A stretch of 64,000 bases of DNA from G965220075 sp965220075 (GTDB lineage: Bacteria; Chloroflexota; UBA11872). Below the pieces are notes generated by a model. It was not told where the DNA came from. It did not search any database and saw nothing but the letters and a program-made list of their open reading frames with translations. Location: contig OZ244806.1 of assembly GCA_965220075.1 (NCBI GenBank), positions 992,001 through 1,056,000 on the forward strand. The letters run 5' to 3'. Shown here piece after piece: positions 1 through 8,979 of this stretch. Position numbers and translations under genes: made by a program. How positions within the stretch are numbered: position 1 is the stretch's first letter; each line of letters begins with the position of its first letter.

Positions 1-29
1 AGGCGCCCGGCTGGTCGTCCTCCCACTCG

Positions 30-1052
30 ATGGGAATCCCGCGCCTGAGCGATCTCGGCGAGCTGATGGCGCGCGGGGTTTTGGGCGCGGAGAGTCTGCG
101 GGAGCAGGACGTTGGGCAGTGGCCGTTCGGCGACGATTGGCATACGCCCGCCCGCGCGGCACGGGCCGGACCGGCGGTCACGCCGCCAAGGTTGTGGCGT
201 GGTCGTATCACCCAGTGGCACAAGCGTGAGATCGTACGTCTGCTTCCCACCGCGCCCGGCATCGCGCGCCCCGTCGCCGGGCATCTGGGGGACGCCTACG
301 TAACGTTGAGCGACGCCGAGCGGTTGCAAGCCGAAGGGCGGGCTTCGCCAGCCGCGCGGTCGTGGCGCCCCGTAGCCGCGCCTGTCGTGGCGCCCATACT
401 CACTTTTCATTTAGTGCGCGATCAGGGCTCGTTTCGGGCGCAAGTGGACGCGCTGCTCGACGCGGGACTGAAGCCGATCTCACTCGACCATCTGGTGGCC
501 GCGCTCGAAGGCTGGGCCGAGTTGCCGGAGCGGCCTGTGCTCTTCACTTTCGACGATGGTTGGACCGTTCAGATCGAGCGCGCACTTCCGGTGCTGGTGG
601 AGCGGCGGGTGCCTGCGACCTTCTTCGTGATGCCCGGCTTCGACCGGTTCGGCCGCGACCACATGTCACTCGACCAGATCAGGCAGGTGCGCGCAGCCGG
701 GATGACCGTCGCTTCGCACACCTTGGATCACGCCAATATTCCGCATCTTATCGCCACCAATCTGGGTGCCGCCCAGGCCGAGACCGTGTTGTCGCGCGCG
801 GAGCTCGAGCGCGAGGTGGACGGAGTCGATTTCTTCGCTTACCCCAACGGCCTGTTCGATGACGCGTCCGAGCAGCTGGTGCGCGACTCCGGCTATCGCG
901 CCGCCGTGGGCACCCGCGCGGGGATCGCGCATAGACCCGACGAGCTTTACCGGCTGCGGCGCGTCGGAGTCCAGGCCTGGTGGTCGTTCGAGGCCGTGCG
1001 GGAAGCTATCCGCGCCGCGGCGCGCGCCAGCGGCGTGGACTCACCGCTATAG
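30..1052 (+). CDS. polysaccharide deacetylase (NodB-type), possibly 5'-truncated
   Basis: Metal-dependent carbohydrate esterase of the NodB/CE4 fold, expected to remove acetyl groups from cell-wall or exported polysaccharide. The NodB core begins around residue 118 (PILTFH), followed by the hallmark TFDDGW near residue 172 (the two Asp include the metal/catalytic pair), FFVMPG, SHTLDH (metal-binding His) and the late FAYPNG motif. About 110 N-terminal residues match nothing I recognise. The frame stays open to the left window edge, so the ATG used here may be internal and the real start may lie outside the window. Substrate cannot be told from sequence. Confidence 0.8.
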   Translation: MGIPRLSDLGELMARGVLGAESLREQDVGQWPFGDDWHTPARAARAGPAVTPPRLWRGRITQWHKREIVRLLPTAPGIARPVAGHLGDAYVTLSDAERLQAEGRASPAARSWRPVAAPVVAPILTFHLVRDQGSFRAQVDALLDAGLKPISLDHLVAALEGWAELPERPVLFTFDDGWTVQIERALPVLVERRVPATFFVMPGFDRFGRDHMSLDQIRQVRAAGMTVASHTLDHANIPHLIATNLGAAQAETVLSRAELEREVDGVDFFAYPNGLFDDASEQLVRDSGYRAAVGTRAGIAHRPDELYRLRRVGVQAWWSFEAVREAIRAAARASGVDSPL

Positions 1053-1154
1053 GCCGTCGGCCCTCACGGCCAATCGGCGGGCTACGACCTTGCCGGGGGT
1101 CTCGGCGGACAGCCGGCCCGGCCGCCCGTCTTGTCTCACTTGCGAGCGGAAGCC

Positions 1155-2003
1155 TCAGCCGGCGGCGATGAAGCCGACCGCAACCGCCCCTCGGCCGATA
1201 TGGGCGCCTATCACGGGACCGATCGGAATGTCCCCATACAGGTCGCCGCTCGGCGGCGCGACCGCCAGCAGCTGGTCCTCCAGATCCTGCCGCAACTCCA
1301 GATCGTAGGTGTGCAGAATCGCGAGACTTTCGACGCCGTTGGGGGCGTGCAAGCGCACCTGATCCACGACTGTGCCGAGAGCTTTTCGCAGCGAGCGGGC
1401 ACGGGCCACCGGGGCCACCTCGCCGTCACGCAGCGCCAGCACGGGCTTCAAGTTGAGCAGTGAGCCCACGAACGCCTGCGCGCCGCCAATGCGGCCGCCG
1501 CGGCGCAGGTACTCCAGCGTGGGCACCACGAACACGCAGTGCGCGCGGCGCGCCAGCTCTTCGGCGCTCGCGGCCAGGCTGTCCGCGTCAGCGCCGGCGG
1601 CGGCCATGCGGGCAATTTCCACCACCACCAGTCCCAGCGCCATCGACGCCAGACCCGAATCCAGTGTGAGTATCTTCTGGTCGGGGAGCTCATTGGCCGC
1701 TTGCTGCGCCGAGGCGAGCGTTCCGCTCAGCTTCCCCGATATGTGGATCGAGACGATATCGTCACCCTGTGAGCCGAGCGATTCATAGACTTCCCGAAAC
1801 GCCGCCGGCGAGGGTTGCGAAGTGGCCGGGTGATCGGGCGACGTTTCCAGCAGGTCATAGAATTCCTCAGTGGAGAGATCCACCCCCTCCACGTACTCGC
1901 GGGTGCCGAACCGAACGATTAGTGGAACAACCTCGATGGCGAGCTCGCTGGCAACGTCGGTCGGCAGCGATGCTGTGCTGTCAGTGACGATCTTGACTGG
2001 CAT
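1155..2003 (-). CDS. DegV family fatty-acid-binding protein (FakB-like)
   Basis: DegV/FakB proteins bind a single fatty acid and present it to the kinase FakA, giving acyl-phosphate for phospholipid synthesis. The protein opens with KIVTDSTASLP, the conserved DegV N-terminus, then EVVPLIVRFG and the TSQPSP and HISGKLSGT ligand-pocket motifs. Length of 282 residues is normal. The ATG at 2003 puts the conserved segment right at the N-terminus; an upstream in-frame start would add 14 poorly conserved residues. A FakA-like kinase is encoded at 39069-40733, so both halves of a fatty acid kinase occur in the window, though not adjacent. Confidence 0.88.
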   Translation of the reverse strand: MPVKIVTDSTASLPTDVASELAIEVVPLIVRFGTREYVEGVDLSTEEFYDLLETSPDHPATSQPSPAAFREVYESLGSQGDDIVSIHISGKLSGTLASAQQAANELPDQKILTLDSGLASMALGLVVVEIARMAAAGADADSLAASAEELARRAHCVFVVPTLEYLRRGGRIGGAQAFVGSLLNLKPVLALRDGEVAPVARARSLRKALGTVVDQVRLHAPNGVESLAILHTYDLELRQDLEDQLLAVAPPSGDLYGDIPIGPVIGAHIGRGAVAVGFIAAG

Positions 2004-2056
2004 AGGCGTGATCTGCGAACACGTGGGTGCGCCCGCCGGCATCATTGGCTAAGGCG

Positions 2057-2323
2057 ATGAGACTACCCCCACGTACCTGGCTAGGCAAACTGCGGCTGCT
2101 GGCTGTGGCATCCGCCGCGGCGCTCACGATCTTGCTCGTGGCTGTCGTCGTCTTTTGGCCGGTTATGTCCTTCGTAGTCGCCGCGCTGCTCGCCCTTTAC
2201 GGCGCCGTGACCGTGGTGGCGGTAGGCACGTTGATCGTGTATCTGGCGCTCCGGCGGCGTCGACTTGATGCGCTGCGCCTTGATTGGCGTGACGAAGAAG
2301 CGCCTACCACGGCTGTCTATTAG
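2057..2323 (+). CDS. small two-helix membrane protein, unknown
   Basis: An 88-residue ORF from ATG 2057 with two strongly hydrophobic segments (residues about 14-36 and 39-62), a basic RRRR stretch after the second helix and an acidic tail. It is not a family I recognise. It sits 53 bases from the divergent DegV start and 93 bases before recF, so it may be the first gene of the recF transcript. A longer ORF lies on the opposite strand here but has shadow-like, low-hydrophobicity composition. Function unknown. Confidence 0.5.
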   Translation: MRLPPRTWLGKLRLLAVASAAALTILLVAVVVFWPVMSFVVAALLALYGAVTVVAVGTLIVYLALRRRRLDALRLDWRDEEAPTTAVY

Positions 2324-2416
2324 GTAGGAGTCCCGGCAGCCGATTCCGAGAGCGGCGGCGCGGCGGCCGACCCGGGGCTGGTCCGGACAGTGCAAGAATG
2401 CCGTTTGGATAGCCGC

Positions 2417-3556
2417 ATGCACGTCGCCGCGCTCCACTTGGTCAACTTTCGCAACTACCGGCGGCTCGATCTCGAATTGCCGGCGGCTGCGGTCGTGGTC
2501 GTCGGCGACAACGGCCAGGGCAAGACCAATCTGTTGGATGCCGTGCACACGCTGGCCACCGGGCGCAGCCTGCGCCCGGCGCCGGAATCCGCCTGGGTAC
2601 ACGTCGACGCGCCGGAGGCGGCGGCCTTTGCTCGCATTGCCGCCAGCGTCGAGCGCTGCGGCGGAGTTTTGGATCTGGAGTTGATCGCGGCGCGAACCGA
2701 CCCATCCGCCGGCGCCGCATCCGGCGTCCGCCGGCGAGTTCGCATCGGGGGCGCCGCACGGCGGCTGGTTGAGCTGCCCGGCCGGTTGCAGACGGTGAGC
2801 TTCTCGTCGGCCGATCTCACCCTGCTTACCGGGCCGCCCTCCGACCGGCGCCGCTGGCTGGACGTGGCGCTGGTGCAGCTCGAGCGCGCCTACCTCGACG
2901 CGCTCGCGGAGTTCGACGCGTTGCTGGCGCGGCGCAACGCGCTGCTGCGTCAGATTCAAGCGCAGCGCGCGCGATCCGCCGAGTTGGACTTCTGGGACGA
3001 GCGAATTGCGCAGCCGGCCGCGCAGGTCGTGCGGCGGCGTCGGGCCTTTGTCTTGGAGCTCGTGCCGCTGGTGGCTCATGAGTTCGATCGACTATCGGGC
3101 GGCGCGCGGCTCGGTGTCGCGTACCAGGCGAGCGCACCGGCCCACGAACCGGAGGAGTTTCGCGCGATCCTGGCCTCACGCCGCCAGCGTGACATCGAGT
3201 CCGGCAGCACGGGCGCCGGACCGCAGCGCGACGACCTGCGCGCCACGCTTGATGGTCGGCCAATCGCGCATTTCGGCTCACGCGGGCAGATCCGGCTGGC
3301 CGCTCTGGCGCTCAAGCTTGGGCAGTTCGCGCTCGCACACGGGCGCTTGGGTGAGACCCCCGTGCTGCTGCTCGACGACATAGCCGCCGAGTTGGACCCG
3401 GGTCACCGCCGCCGGCTGCTCGATCGAATTCCTTCCGATACCCAGGCCATCGTCACCACGGCCGATCCGGAGGCGATTGCGGACGGCGCGCTGGCTTCGG
3501 CGCCCTGGCTGTGCGTGTCGGACGGCCTCGTCGAACCGACCAATGCCCCAGCGTAG
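2417..3556 (+). CDS. recF: DNA replication and repair protein RecF
   Basis: RecF is an SMC-like ATPase that loads RecA at single-strand gaps with RecO and RecR. The ATG at 2417 gives HVAALHLVNFRNYRRLDLEL, the classic start. Walker A is GDNGQGKTN at about residues 35-43; the GPQRDDL and FGSRGQIRLAAL (ABC signature) segments follow, and Walker B is LLLDDIAAELD near residue 320. Length of 379 residues is normal. It overlaps the next gene (DUF721/DciA-like) by 14 bases, an arrangement familiar from dnaN-recF-gyrB regions. RecO is also encoded in this window (10354-11127). Confidence 0.95.
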   Translation: MHVAALHLVNFRNYRRLDLELPAAAVVVVGDNGQGKTNLLDAVHTLATGRSLRPAPESAWVHVDAPEAAAFARIAASVERCGGVLDLELIAARTDPSAGAASGVRRRVRIGGAARRLVELPGRLQTVSFSSADLTLLTGPPSDRRRWLDVALVQLERAYLDALAEFDALLARRNALLRQIQAQRARSAELDFWDERIAQPAAQVVRRRRAFVLELVPLVAHEFDRLSGGARLGVAYQASAPAHEPEEFRAILASRRQRDIESGSTGAGPQRDDLRATLDGRPIAHFGSRGQIRLAALALKLGQFALAHGRLGETPVLLLDDIAAELDPGHRRRLLDRIPSDTQAIVTTADPEAIADGALASAPWLCVSDGLVEPTNAPA

Positions 3557-3890
3557 AGCGGGCGCCGCGCGGCGCCTGGGGGACTTCGTGCGCGATCTCA
3601 GCGAACGCGCCGACATCCGGTATGGGAAGCGCCGGGTTGCCGCCGCGGACGCGATTAGCGAGGCCATTTCGCAGCTGCTTGGCGCGCAGATAGCCAGCCG
3701 CTGCCGGCCCGGCCCGATCATGGGCACCGAGGCCGTGGTGCAGTGCGAGGGCGCCGCCGTGGCCCAGCGCGTGTCCATGGCCACGGCCGAAATCCTCAAG
3801 CTGACCCGCGATCGCATCGGGACGGACGACGTGCAATCGATTCGAGTGTCGGTGGCGCCCGCTCGCCGGCGGTTCGATGAGGCGCCGTAA
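3543..3890 (+). CDS. DUF721 / DciA-like protein
   Basis: A 115-residue basic protein whose ATG (3543) overlaps the end of recF. The pattern RLGDFVRDL, then GTEAVVQCEG and VAQRVSMATAEILKLTRDRIG, followed by a short beta segment (VQSIRVSVAP), resembles DUF721, the family that includes the DnaB helicase-associated factor DciA. In many bacteria this gene follows recF directly, and that synteny is the stronger part of the argument. A role in replicative helicase loading is inference from the family. Confidence 0.68.
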   Translation: MPQRRAGAARRLGDFVRDLSERADIRYGKRRVAAADAISEAISQLLGAQIASRCRPGPIMGTEAVVQCEGAAVAQRVSMATAEILKLTRDRIGTDDVQSIRVSVAPARRRFDEAP

Positions 3891-4174
3891 GCCGCGGGTC
3901 TAGTAGGGGGTCTCGGGTCCGGTTGTGGATGAGTGAGTGACCTCAGGCGCTAGTCAGGGCTCTGGAAGAGCCCGGCACGCCACTGCCGGCCGGAGACTCG
4001 AGGCGGCCCGGCCGCGGCGCGAGTCGCTAGGATGGGTCGCGCACCAGCACGCAAGAGACCTGCGCGCGCCGCGATTCAGGCGGCGCGCGCATCCGACCAA
4101 TTCCCTCCCCAGAGCAGCCGCAAGCGGATCGCAGCGCCAGCGGCCCGCCTGACCCTCACGGCTCGCTCCGCGAG

Positions 4175-5290
4175 GTGTCCGGACTCTTTCTGAAGTTGGG
4201 CCTCATCGCCTTCGGCGGTCCGGCCGCGCACATCGCAATGTTCCATGACGAGGCGGTAAAGCGGCGGCGCTGGATATCCGAGCAGCGTTTCGTCGACCTG
4301 GTGGGCGCCACCAGTCTCATCCCGGGTCCCAACTCAACCGAGATGGCGATCCACCTCGGTCTGGAACGAGCTGGCTGGCGCGGCCTGGTTTCCGCCGGAG
4401 TTCTCTTCATCCTGCCGGCGTTCCTGATCGTCACCAGCCTTGCCTGGGCCTATGTCGAGTTCGGAGAGGCGCCCGCCCTGCGCTGGATCCTCTACGGCAT
4501 CAAGCCGGTAGTGATTGCGGTGGTCTTGCAGGCCATCGTCGGACTGGGTCGCACGGCGGTGCGAAAACGCTGGACGGTCGCGCTGGCGGGGGTTGTGCTG
4601 GCCCTCTATTTCGTGGGTCTCCACGAGTTGATTTTGCTGGCGCTGGGAGGCGTGGTCGGCCTCATCGCGGCGCTCGGACAAGCTCGCCGGTTCACGGGCA
4701 TAGGCGCACTAGTCATGCTTCCCTCCGCGGCACCGTTGGCATCGCTTGCGGCGGCAGTGCCAGTCACCTCAGCTCACCTGTTTCTTCTCTTCCTCAAGAT
4801 CGGAGCGGTCTTGTACGGCAGCGGCTACGTGCTGCTGGCCTTCATGCAGGGTGATTTCGTCGACCGGCTGGGCTGGCTGACCCAGCAGCAGCTGTTGGAC
4901 GCCATCGCGATTGGACAGGTGACGCCCGGTCCGGTGTTTACCACGGCCAGCTTCGTGGGCTACGTGCTGGGCGGCTGGGGCGGTGCGGCGCTCGCCACCA
5001 TCGGGATATTCCTCCCGTCGTTCGTCTTCGTGGCGATGCTGAATCCGCTCGTAACGCGCGTCCGCGCCAATCGCTGGACGGGCGGGGTTCTCGACGGCGT
5101 CAACGCGTCCGCGATCGCACTGATGGCGGGTGTGAGCGTGCGGTTGGGTCAGACGGCCATCGTCGACGTTTGGACCGGAATACTCGCGGCGCTGGCCGCT
5201 ATCTTGCTCATGCGTTTCGGGCTCCGCTCGACCTGGCTGATCGGACTTGGCGCCATCGCGGGGATCGTAGTCCAAGCCCTGGCGGCATAA
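4175..5290 (+). CDS. chrA: chromate transporter family protein (ChrA-like)
   Basis: Two-domain CHR-family membrane permease of about 370 residues with two homologous halves. The signature FGGPAAHIAM occurs at residues 13-22, with SLIPGPNSTEMAIHLG shortly after; the second half has the matching GSGYVLLAFMQG and GQVTPGPVFTTASFVGY. Roughly ten hydrophobic helices are visible. The nominal GTG start at 4175 begins just inside the conserved N-terminus: the in-frame codons immediately upstream encode GSLREV, which looks like real ChrA sequence, yet no ATG, GTG, TTG or CTG occurs between the upstream stop (4028) and 4175. Transport of chromate versus another oxyanion cannot be settled here. Confidence 0.85.
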   Translation: MSGLFLKLGLIAFGGPAAHIAMFHDEAVKRRRWISEQRFVDLVGATSLIPGPNSTEMAIHLGLERAGWRGLVSAGVLFILPAFLIVTSLAWAYVEFGEAPALRWILYGIKPVVIAVVLQAIVGLGRTAVRKRWTVALAGVVLALYFVGLHELILLALGGVVGLIAALGQARRFTGIGALVMLPSAAPLASLAAAVPVTSAHLFLLFLKIGAVLYGSGYVLLAFMQGDFVDRLGWLTQQQLLDAIAIGQVTPGPVFTTASFVGYVLGGWGGAALATIGIFLPSFVFVAMLNPLVTRVRANRWTGGVLDGVNASAIALMAGVSVRLGQTAIVDVWTGILAALAAILLMRFGLRSTWLIGLGAIAGIVVQALAA

Positions 5291-5405
5291 GCGATAAGCG
5301 GATCGGCGGGGGGCGCAATGCGGCAGCTTGCGGAGGACGGCTGAGCCGCTTGCGGGAATCGTCTAGAGCAGTGCCCGCCGACATTGCCGGGCGATCCGGT
5401 CGCGG

Positions 5406-6467
5406 GTGGCCCGTGTCAGAATGCCGGCGCTGCGGGCCGGTGCGCGGGAGCTTAGGGTGCCGATTCCACTGTTTTGGTCCGACCGGCATCTGGATCACGC
5501 GCCGGCGCTGCAGCTCGTGGACGGCCGCACCTATCCACATCCGGAGAAGCCCTCGCGGCCCCGCATCATTCGCGCGGCGCTCGTCGCGGCCGGTCTCGTC
5601 GAGCTGAGCGATCCCGCCGCTTATCCGGATGCCGCCGTCGACGCCGTGCACGCTGCCGACTACCGCGCTTTCCTTGCGGAGGAGTGCTCCCGTATTCCGG
5701 CCGGCCAGCAGCTCACGCCATCCGGCGTCTCCTACGACCAGTCGGTGCTGCGCAGTACCCAACCGGAAGTGCGCGCGAGCTACTTTGCTTTTGGAACCGA
5801 CGCTCCCCTAATGCGCGCCACGTACGCGGCGGCTCGCTCGGCCGTCGACGCGGCGCTGAGCGGCGCCGCGTGCGTTGGCGCGGGCGCCGCGGCGGCAATC
5901 GCTCTCTGCCGCCCGCCCGGACACCACGCCGAGCGCTCGCGCATGGGTGGTTTCTGCTATCTGAACAACGCCGCCATCGCCGCGCATGCTCTCAGCTCGC
6001 GCGGGAGGGTGGCCTTGCTGGACATCGACTACCACCACGGCAACGGCTCCCAGAACCTGACCTATGAGCGCGCCGACGTCCTGTACGTCTCCCTCCACGC
6101 CGATCCCAGCTACGCCTACCCTGGTTTTTCCGGACGCACGGAAGAGCGCGGCGCGGGGCCTGGAGAGGGCTTCAACCATAACTTCCCGCTGCCGCCCGGC
6201 ACGGCCATCCAGGGCTACATGGCCGTCTTGGACCGCGCCTGTGAGCGCATATCCGAGTTCGAGCCCGCTTACCTGGTGGTGTCGCTCGGATTCGACACGC
6301 ACGTGGACGATCCCATTGCCGAGCTGGGTTTGCGCAGCGGCGACTTCGCGCTGGTCGGCGAGCGCGTCGCCGCGTTGCGGATTCCGGCTCTTCACGTGCT
6401 CGAAGGCGGCTACGCGCTGCATCGCTTGGGTGAATCGTCGGTGGCGTATTTCGGCGCCTTGGGGTAG
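5406..6467 (+). CDS. histone deacetylase family protein (AcuC/HDAC-like amidohydrolase)
   Basis: Zinc-dependent deacetylase of the arginase/HDAC fold; bacterial members act on acetylated polyamines, acetyl-lysine (AcuC) or other small amides. Visible motifs in order: RPPGHHAE (catalytic His pair), GGFCYLNNAAIA, LLDIDYHHGNG (zinc Asp and His), and VVSLGFDTHVDDP (second zinc Asp region), with the catalytic Tyr likely in LEGGYAL. About 350 residues is typical. GTG 5406 gives the longest frame; ATG 5421 or GTG 5457 would also leave the enzyme complete. The residues flanking the pocket resemble the class II-like acetylpolyamine amidohydrolases, but substrate is not certain. Confidence 0.88.
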   Translation: MARVRMPALRAGARELRVPIPLFWSDRHLDHAPALQLVDGRTYPHPEKPSRPRIIRAALVAAGLVELSDPAAYPDAAVDAVHAADYRAFLAEECSRIPAGQQLTPSGVSYDQSVLRSTQPEVRASYFAFGTDAPLMRATYAAARSAVDAALSGAACVGAGAAAAIALCRPPGHHAERSRMGGFCYLNNAAIAAHALSSRGRVALLDIDYHHGNGSQNLTYERADVLYVSLHADPSYAYPGFSGRTEERGAGPGEGFNHNFPLPPGTAIQGYMAVLDRACERISEFEPAYLVVSLGFDTHVDDPIAELGLRSGDFALVGERVAALRIPALHVLEGGYALHRLGESSVAYFGALG

Positions 6468-6514
6468 CCGCGGCGATACTCAACCGCGCGGCTTCGCGGG
6501 TGCGAGACTGCGCA

Positions 6515-7372
6515 ATGGCCCTGCAAACCCGCCTGCGCCGCGCAACCCTCGGCTCTCTCGTGGCGCTCATCGTCGCTCTGGCGGCCTGTCAAGAGCCTGA
6601 GTCACCGGCGCCGGACGCTACGCCGCCTGGCGATGGACAAACCCTGAGCGACGCCGACTGGCCGGCCGTGCACCCCCAGGCGGAACAGTTTATTGGGCGC
6701 ACCGTGAGCCTGAGCGCCCACGTTTACGCGGACCCGGCGCCGGCCGGTAACGGGCTGAGGTTTCTGGGGTGGGTCGACTTGGATAACGACCAGCTCTCCA
6801 CGGCATTCGCCATGCCCTCCGCACCGCCTGAGCTGGTCGCCGGGGCGTTCGTGCGGGTCGACGGAGTAATTGAAGAGATGGTCACTCTCGAGGACTCGCA
6901 GGGACGCGCGGTAACTCAGCCGCTAGTCCGGGTAACCGGCTTGCTCGTCACCGACCGGATCGGCATTCGTCCGGCCTACGAAGTGGTGCCGGTCGACCGG
7001 GCCCTCGTGCAGTTCGACGTGCGGATCACGCTCGAGCTGATTGAGTTTGCCCGTGAGGAAACGCGGGTTCACTTCACGGTCGCGAACGGCGGAGACGGGA
7101 CAGTCGGGGCCTTCCCGATCGGCCTGGTTGTCGAGCAGGCTGGCGTAGAGCACCCGGCCGTTGTCGCGCGCGGCTCTGGCGTACCCCCGCCACGCGGTCG
7201 CGTGGCGCCCGGCTCAACCGAGCGCGGCGCTTTTCAATTCCCGCCCCTGGATCCGGAAGGCGGCCTCTTGACCGTCCGATGGGAGGGCGCCTGGGTGGAA
7301 GCGATCGCCCATCAGTTCCAGCCATGGGTGTGGGTGGTTGACCCCAAAGGCGCCGTGATCCCCGCGGGCTGA
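6515..7372 (+). CDS. probable lipoprotein, unknown function
   Basis: Starts at ATG 6515 with a basic N-terminus, a hydrophobic stretch and a lipobox ending VALAAC, so it is probably a lipid-anchored exported protein of about 285 residues. After a Pro-rich spacer, residues about 50-130 (IGRTVSLSAHVY ... AFVRVDGVI) look like an OB-fold strand pattern. The C-terminal third (VHFTVANGGDG ... PLDPEGGLLTV) resembles the DUF4352-like immunoglobulin fold found in exported Gram-positive and Chloroflexota lipoproteins. No catalytic motif is visible. Function unknown. Confidence 0.7.
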   Translation: MALQTRLRRATLGSLVALIVALAACQEPESPAPDATPPGDGQTLSDADWPAVHPQAEQFIGRTVSLSAHVYADPAPAGNGLRFLGWVDLDNDQLSTAFAMPSAPPELVAGAFVRVDGVIEEMVTLEDSQGRAVTQPLVRVTGLLVTDRIGIRPAYEVVPVDRALVQFDVRITLELIEFAREETRVHFTVANGGDGTVGAFPIGLVVEQAGVEHPAVVARGSGVPPPRGRVAPGSTERGAFQFPPLDPEGGLLTVRWEGAWVEAIAHQFQPWVWVVDPKGAVIPAG

Positions 7373-7544
7373 AACAGGACACTTCGCAACCTTGCCTGGC
7401 ATCCGGCCATTGCGCCGCCGAAAACACGCCGGGCAGCCGGGCCAGCGCGCTAACCCGGCCGGATTCGACTCCTCGACTTCTCATCGGCACTCCCGCCCTA
7501 TGGCACGATGCTGGCGCGCCTCGCAGCCTGTCTGAAGTGATTAC

Positions 7545-8327
7545 GTGGCACGCGGACTCCAGGGCAAGGTCGCCGTCGTTACCGGCGCCGGGCGCGGCAT
7601 CGGACTCGCGATCGCGCGGCGATACGCGTGTGAGGGCGTGGCCGTGCTCGCGGCCGACCTGGACGCCCATTCGGTCCAAGTCGCCGCTCGCGCCATCGGC
7701 GCAGCCGGCGGCCGCGCCGCCGCCAGTCACTGCGACGTCCGCAATCCCGACTCCGTGCGGGCCATGTTCGACGCCGCCGAGCGCGAGCTCGGTCCGGTGG
7801 ACATCGTCGTCAACAACGCCGGTATCGCGGACCCGCGCCGGATCGCCGACGAAACCCCCGAGCATTGGGATGAGGTGTTTGCGGTCAACGTTCGCGGCGT
7901 TTTCCTGGGTGTGCAGGAGGCCGCCCGGCGCATGACGCCGCGCGGCCACGGGTGCATCATCAATATGGCGTCGGCGGCCGGTCGGGCCGGCCGCGCCTTC
8001 TTCAGCTCGTACGGCGCCAGCAAGCACGCCGTCATCGGGATCACACGCTGCGCCGCACTGGAGCTTGCCCCACATGGCATCCGCGTCAACGCCATCTGCC
8101 CCGGCATAGTCGATACCGATATGTGGCGGCGCATGAATCAGGCCTTTACCGAGCTGGAAGGACTGCAGGGCACCACCACTTGGGATGAGCGCGTGGCGGC
8201 CATCCCGCTCGGACGCGCCGAGACCGCCGAGGACGTCGCCAACGCCGCCGCCATGCTGGCCTCCGACGACGCGTCCTACATGACCGGCCAGTCGCTGAGC
8301 GTCGACGGCGGCATCGTGATGATCTGA
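7545..8327 (+). CDS. short-chain dehydrogenase/reductase (SDR)
   Basis: Classical SDR of 260 residues binding NAD(P)H. Cofactor motif TGAGRGIG at residues 14-21; an Asp after beta-2 (AADLD) favours NAD over NADP; NNAG, the catalytic Ser in NMASAAG and YGASK (catalytic Tyr and Lys) are all present; the C-terminus has MTGQSLSVDGG, typical of FabG-like members. GTG start at 7545. It stands alone between a lipoprotein gene and convergent genes, so the substrate cannot be inferred from context. Confidence 0.9.
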   Translation: MARGLQGKVAVVTGAGRGIGLAIARRYACEGVAVLAADLDAHSVQVAARAIGAAGGRAAASHCDVRNPDSVRAMFDAAERELGPVDIVVNNAGIADPRRIADETPEHWDEVFAVNVRGVFLGVQEAARRMTPRGHGCIINMASAAGRAGRAFFSSYGASKHAVIGITRCAALELAPHGIRVNAICPGIVDTDMWRRMNQAFTELEGLQGTTTWDERVAAIPLGRAETAEDVANAAAMLASDDASYMTGQSLSVDGGIVMI

Positions 8328-8331
8328 CGGA

Positions 8332-8979
8332 CTAACCGTCGGCGCGGGACTTCTCGCCCAGGGCGCCGCGCAACCCGATCAGGGCGAGCGCTGAAGTCAG
8401 CGCCATGAATCCCCCCGCCACGGCGCCCGCGTAGTCGAGCAGGTTGGGACCGAAGCCCAGGAAGGCGATCAGGAATGGATAGAAGACCATCCACGTCTTT
8501 ATCGCCAAGGGAACCGGCACGCCGTAGCGGTTTGCCACGAAGAGCATGAAGTTCGAGAGCGGATAGAGCGCCGCGTAGGCCACGCCTATCTCGCCGCGCA
8601 GCGCGCCCGCCGCGACCAGCCCGCCTACTACGGTCAGCTCACGCAGGTGATCCGCCACCTGATCGGCCAGCGCGCCGAAAGTGGACACGCGGCCGGTTTC
8701 CCGCGCCAGCGCTCCGTCGACCGCGTCAAGCAAGAGCGTCGCGAGGAAGAGCGCCAGGGCGACGCGCGGCGCCGGCACGATCAGCGCGGCCGCGGCAAAG
8801 CCCAGCGGTATCTGACTCAGCGAGACCGCTAGCGGCCTAACGCGAGCCCGGCTCAATAGGAGCACCAGCGGCCGCAGCAGCCACGCCAGCCCGCGCCGAA
8901 ACGGCCCCAGGACTACGTGCTCCAGCCGCGAGAACGAGTCCGCCGGGCGCGCCGCTGGCCCGTTGAGCGGGTCAGCCAC
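8332..8979 (-). CDS. CDP-alcohol phosphatidyltransferase family membrane protein
   Basis: Transfers a phosphatidyl group from CDP-diacylglycerol to an alcohol such as glycerol-phosphate or inositol-phosphate in phospholipid synthesis. The family signature is complete near residue 88: DGALAR followed by G, then D and D at the expected spacing (DAVDGALARETGRVSTFG, then ALADQVADH). Several hydrophobic helices follow. GTG start at 8979 abuts the stop of glyQS, so the two are probably co-transcribed. Length of 215 residues is normal; which head group is used is unknown. Confidence 0.85.
   Translation of the reverse strand: MADPLNGPAARPADSFSRLEHVVLGPFRRGLAWLLRPLVLLLSRARVRPLAVSLSQIPLGFAAAALIVPAPRVALALFLATLLLDAVDGALARETGRVSTFGALADQVADHLRELTVVGGLVAAGALRGEIGVAYAALYPLSNFMLFVANRYGVPVPLAIKTWMVFYPFLIAFLGFGPNLLDYAGAVAGGFMALTSALALIGLRGALGEKSRADG

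Noticed and set aside
2081..3079. 332-residue minus-strand ORF opposite recF and the small membrane gene
   Set aside because: Composition is the antisense echo of recF (His/Arg/Gln-rich, no domain); recF is unambiguous on the other strand.
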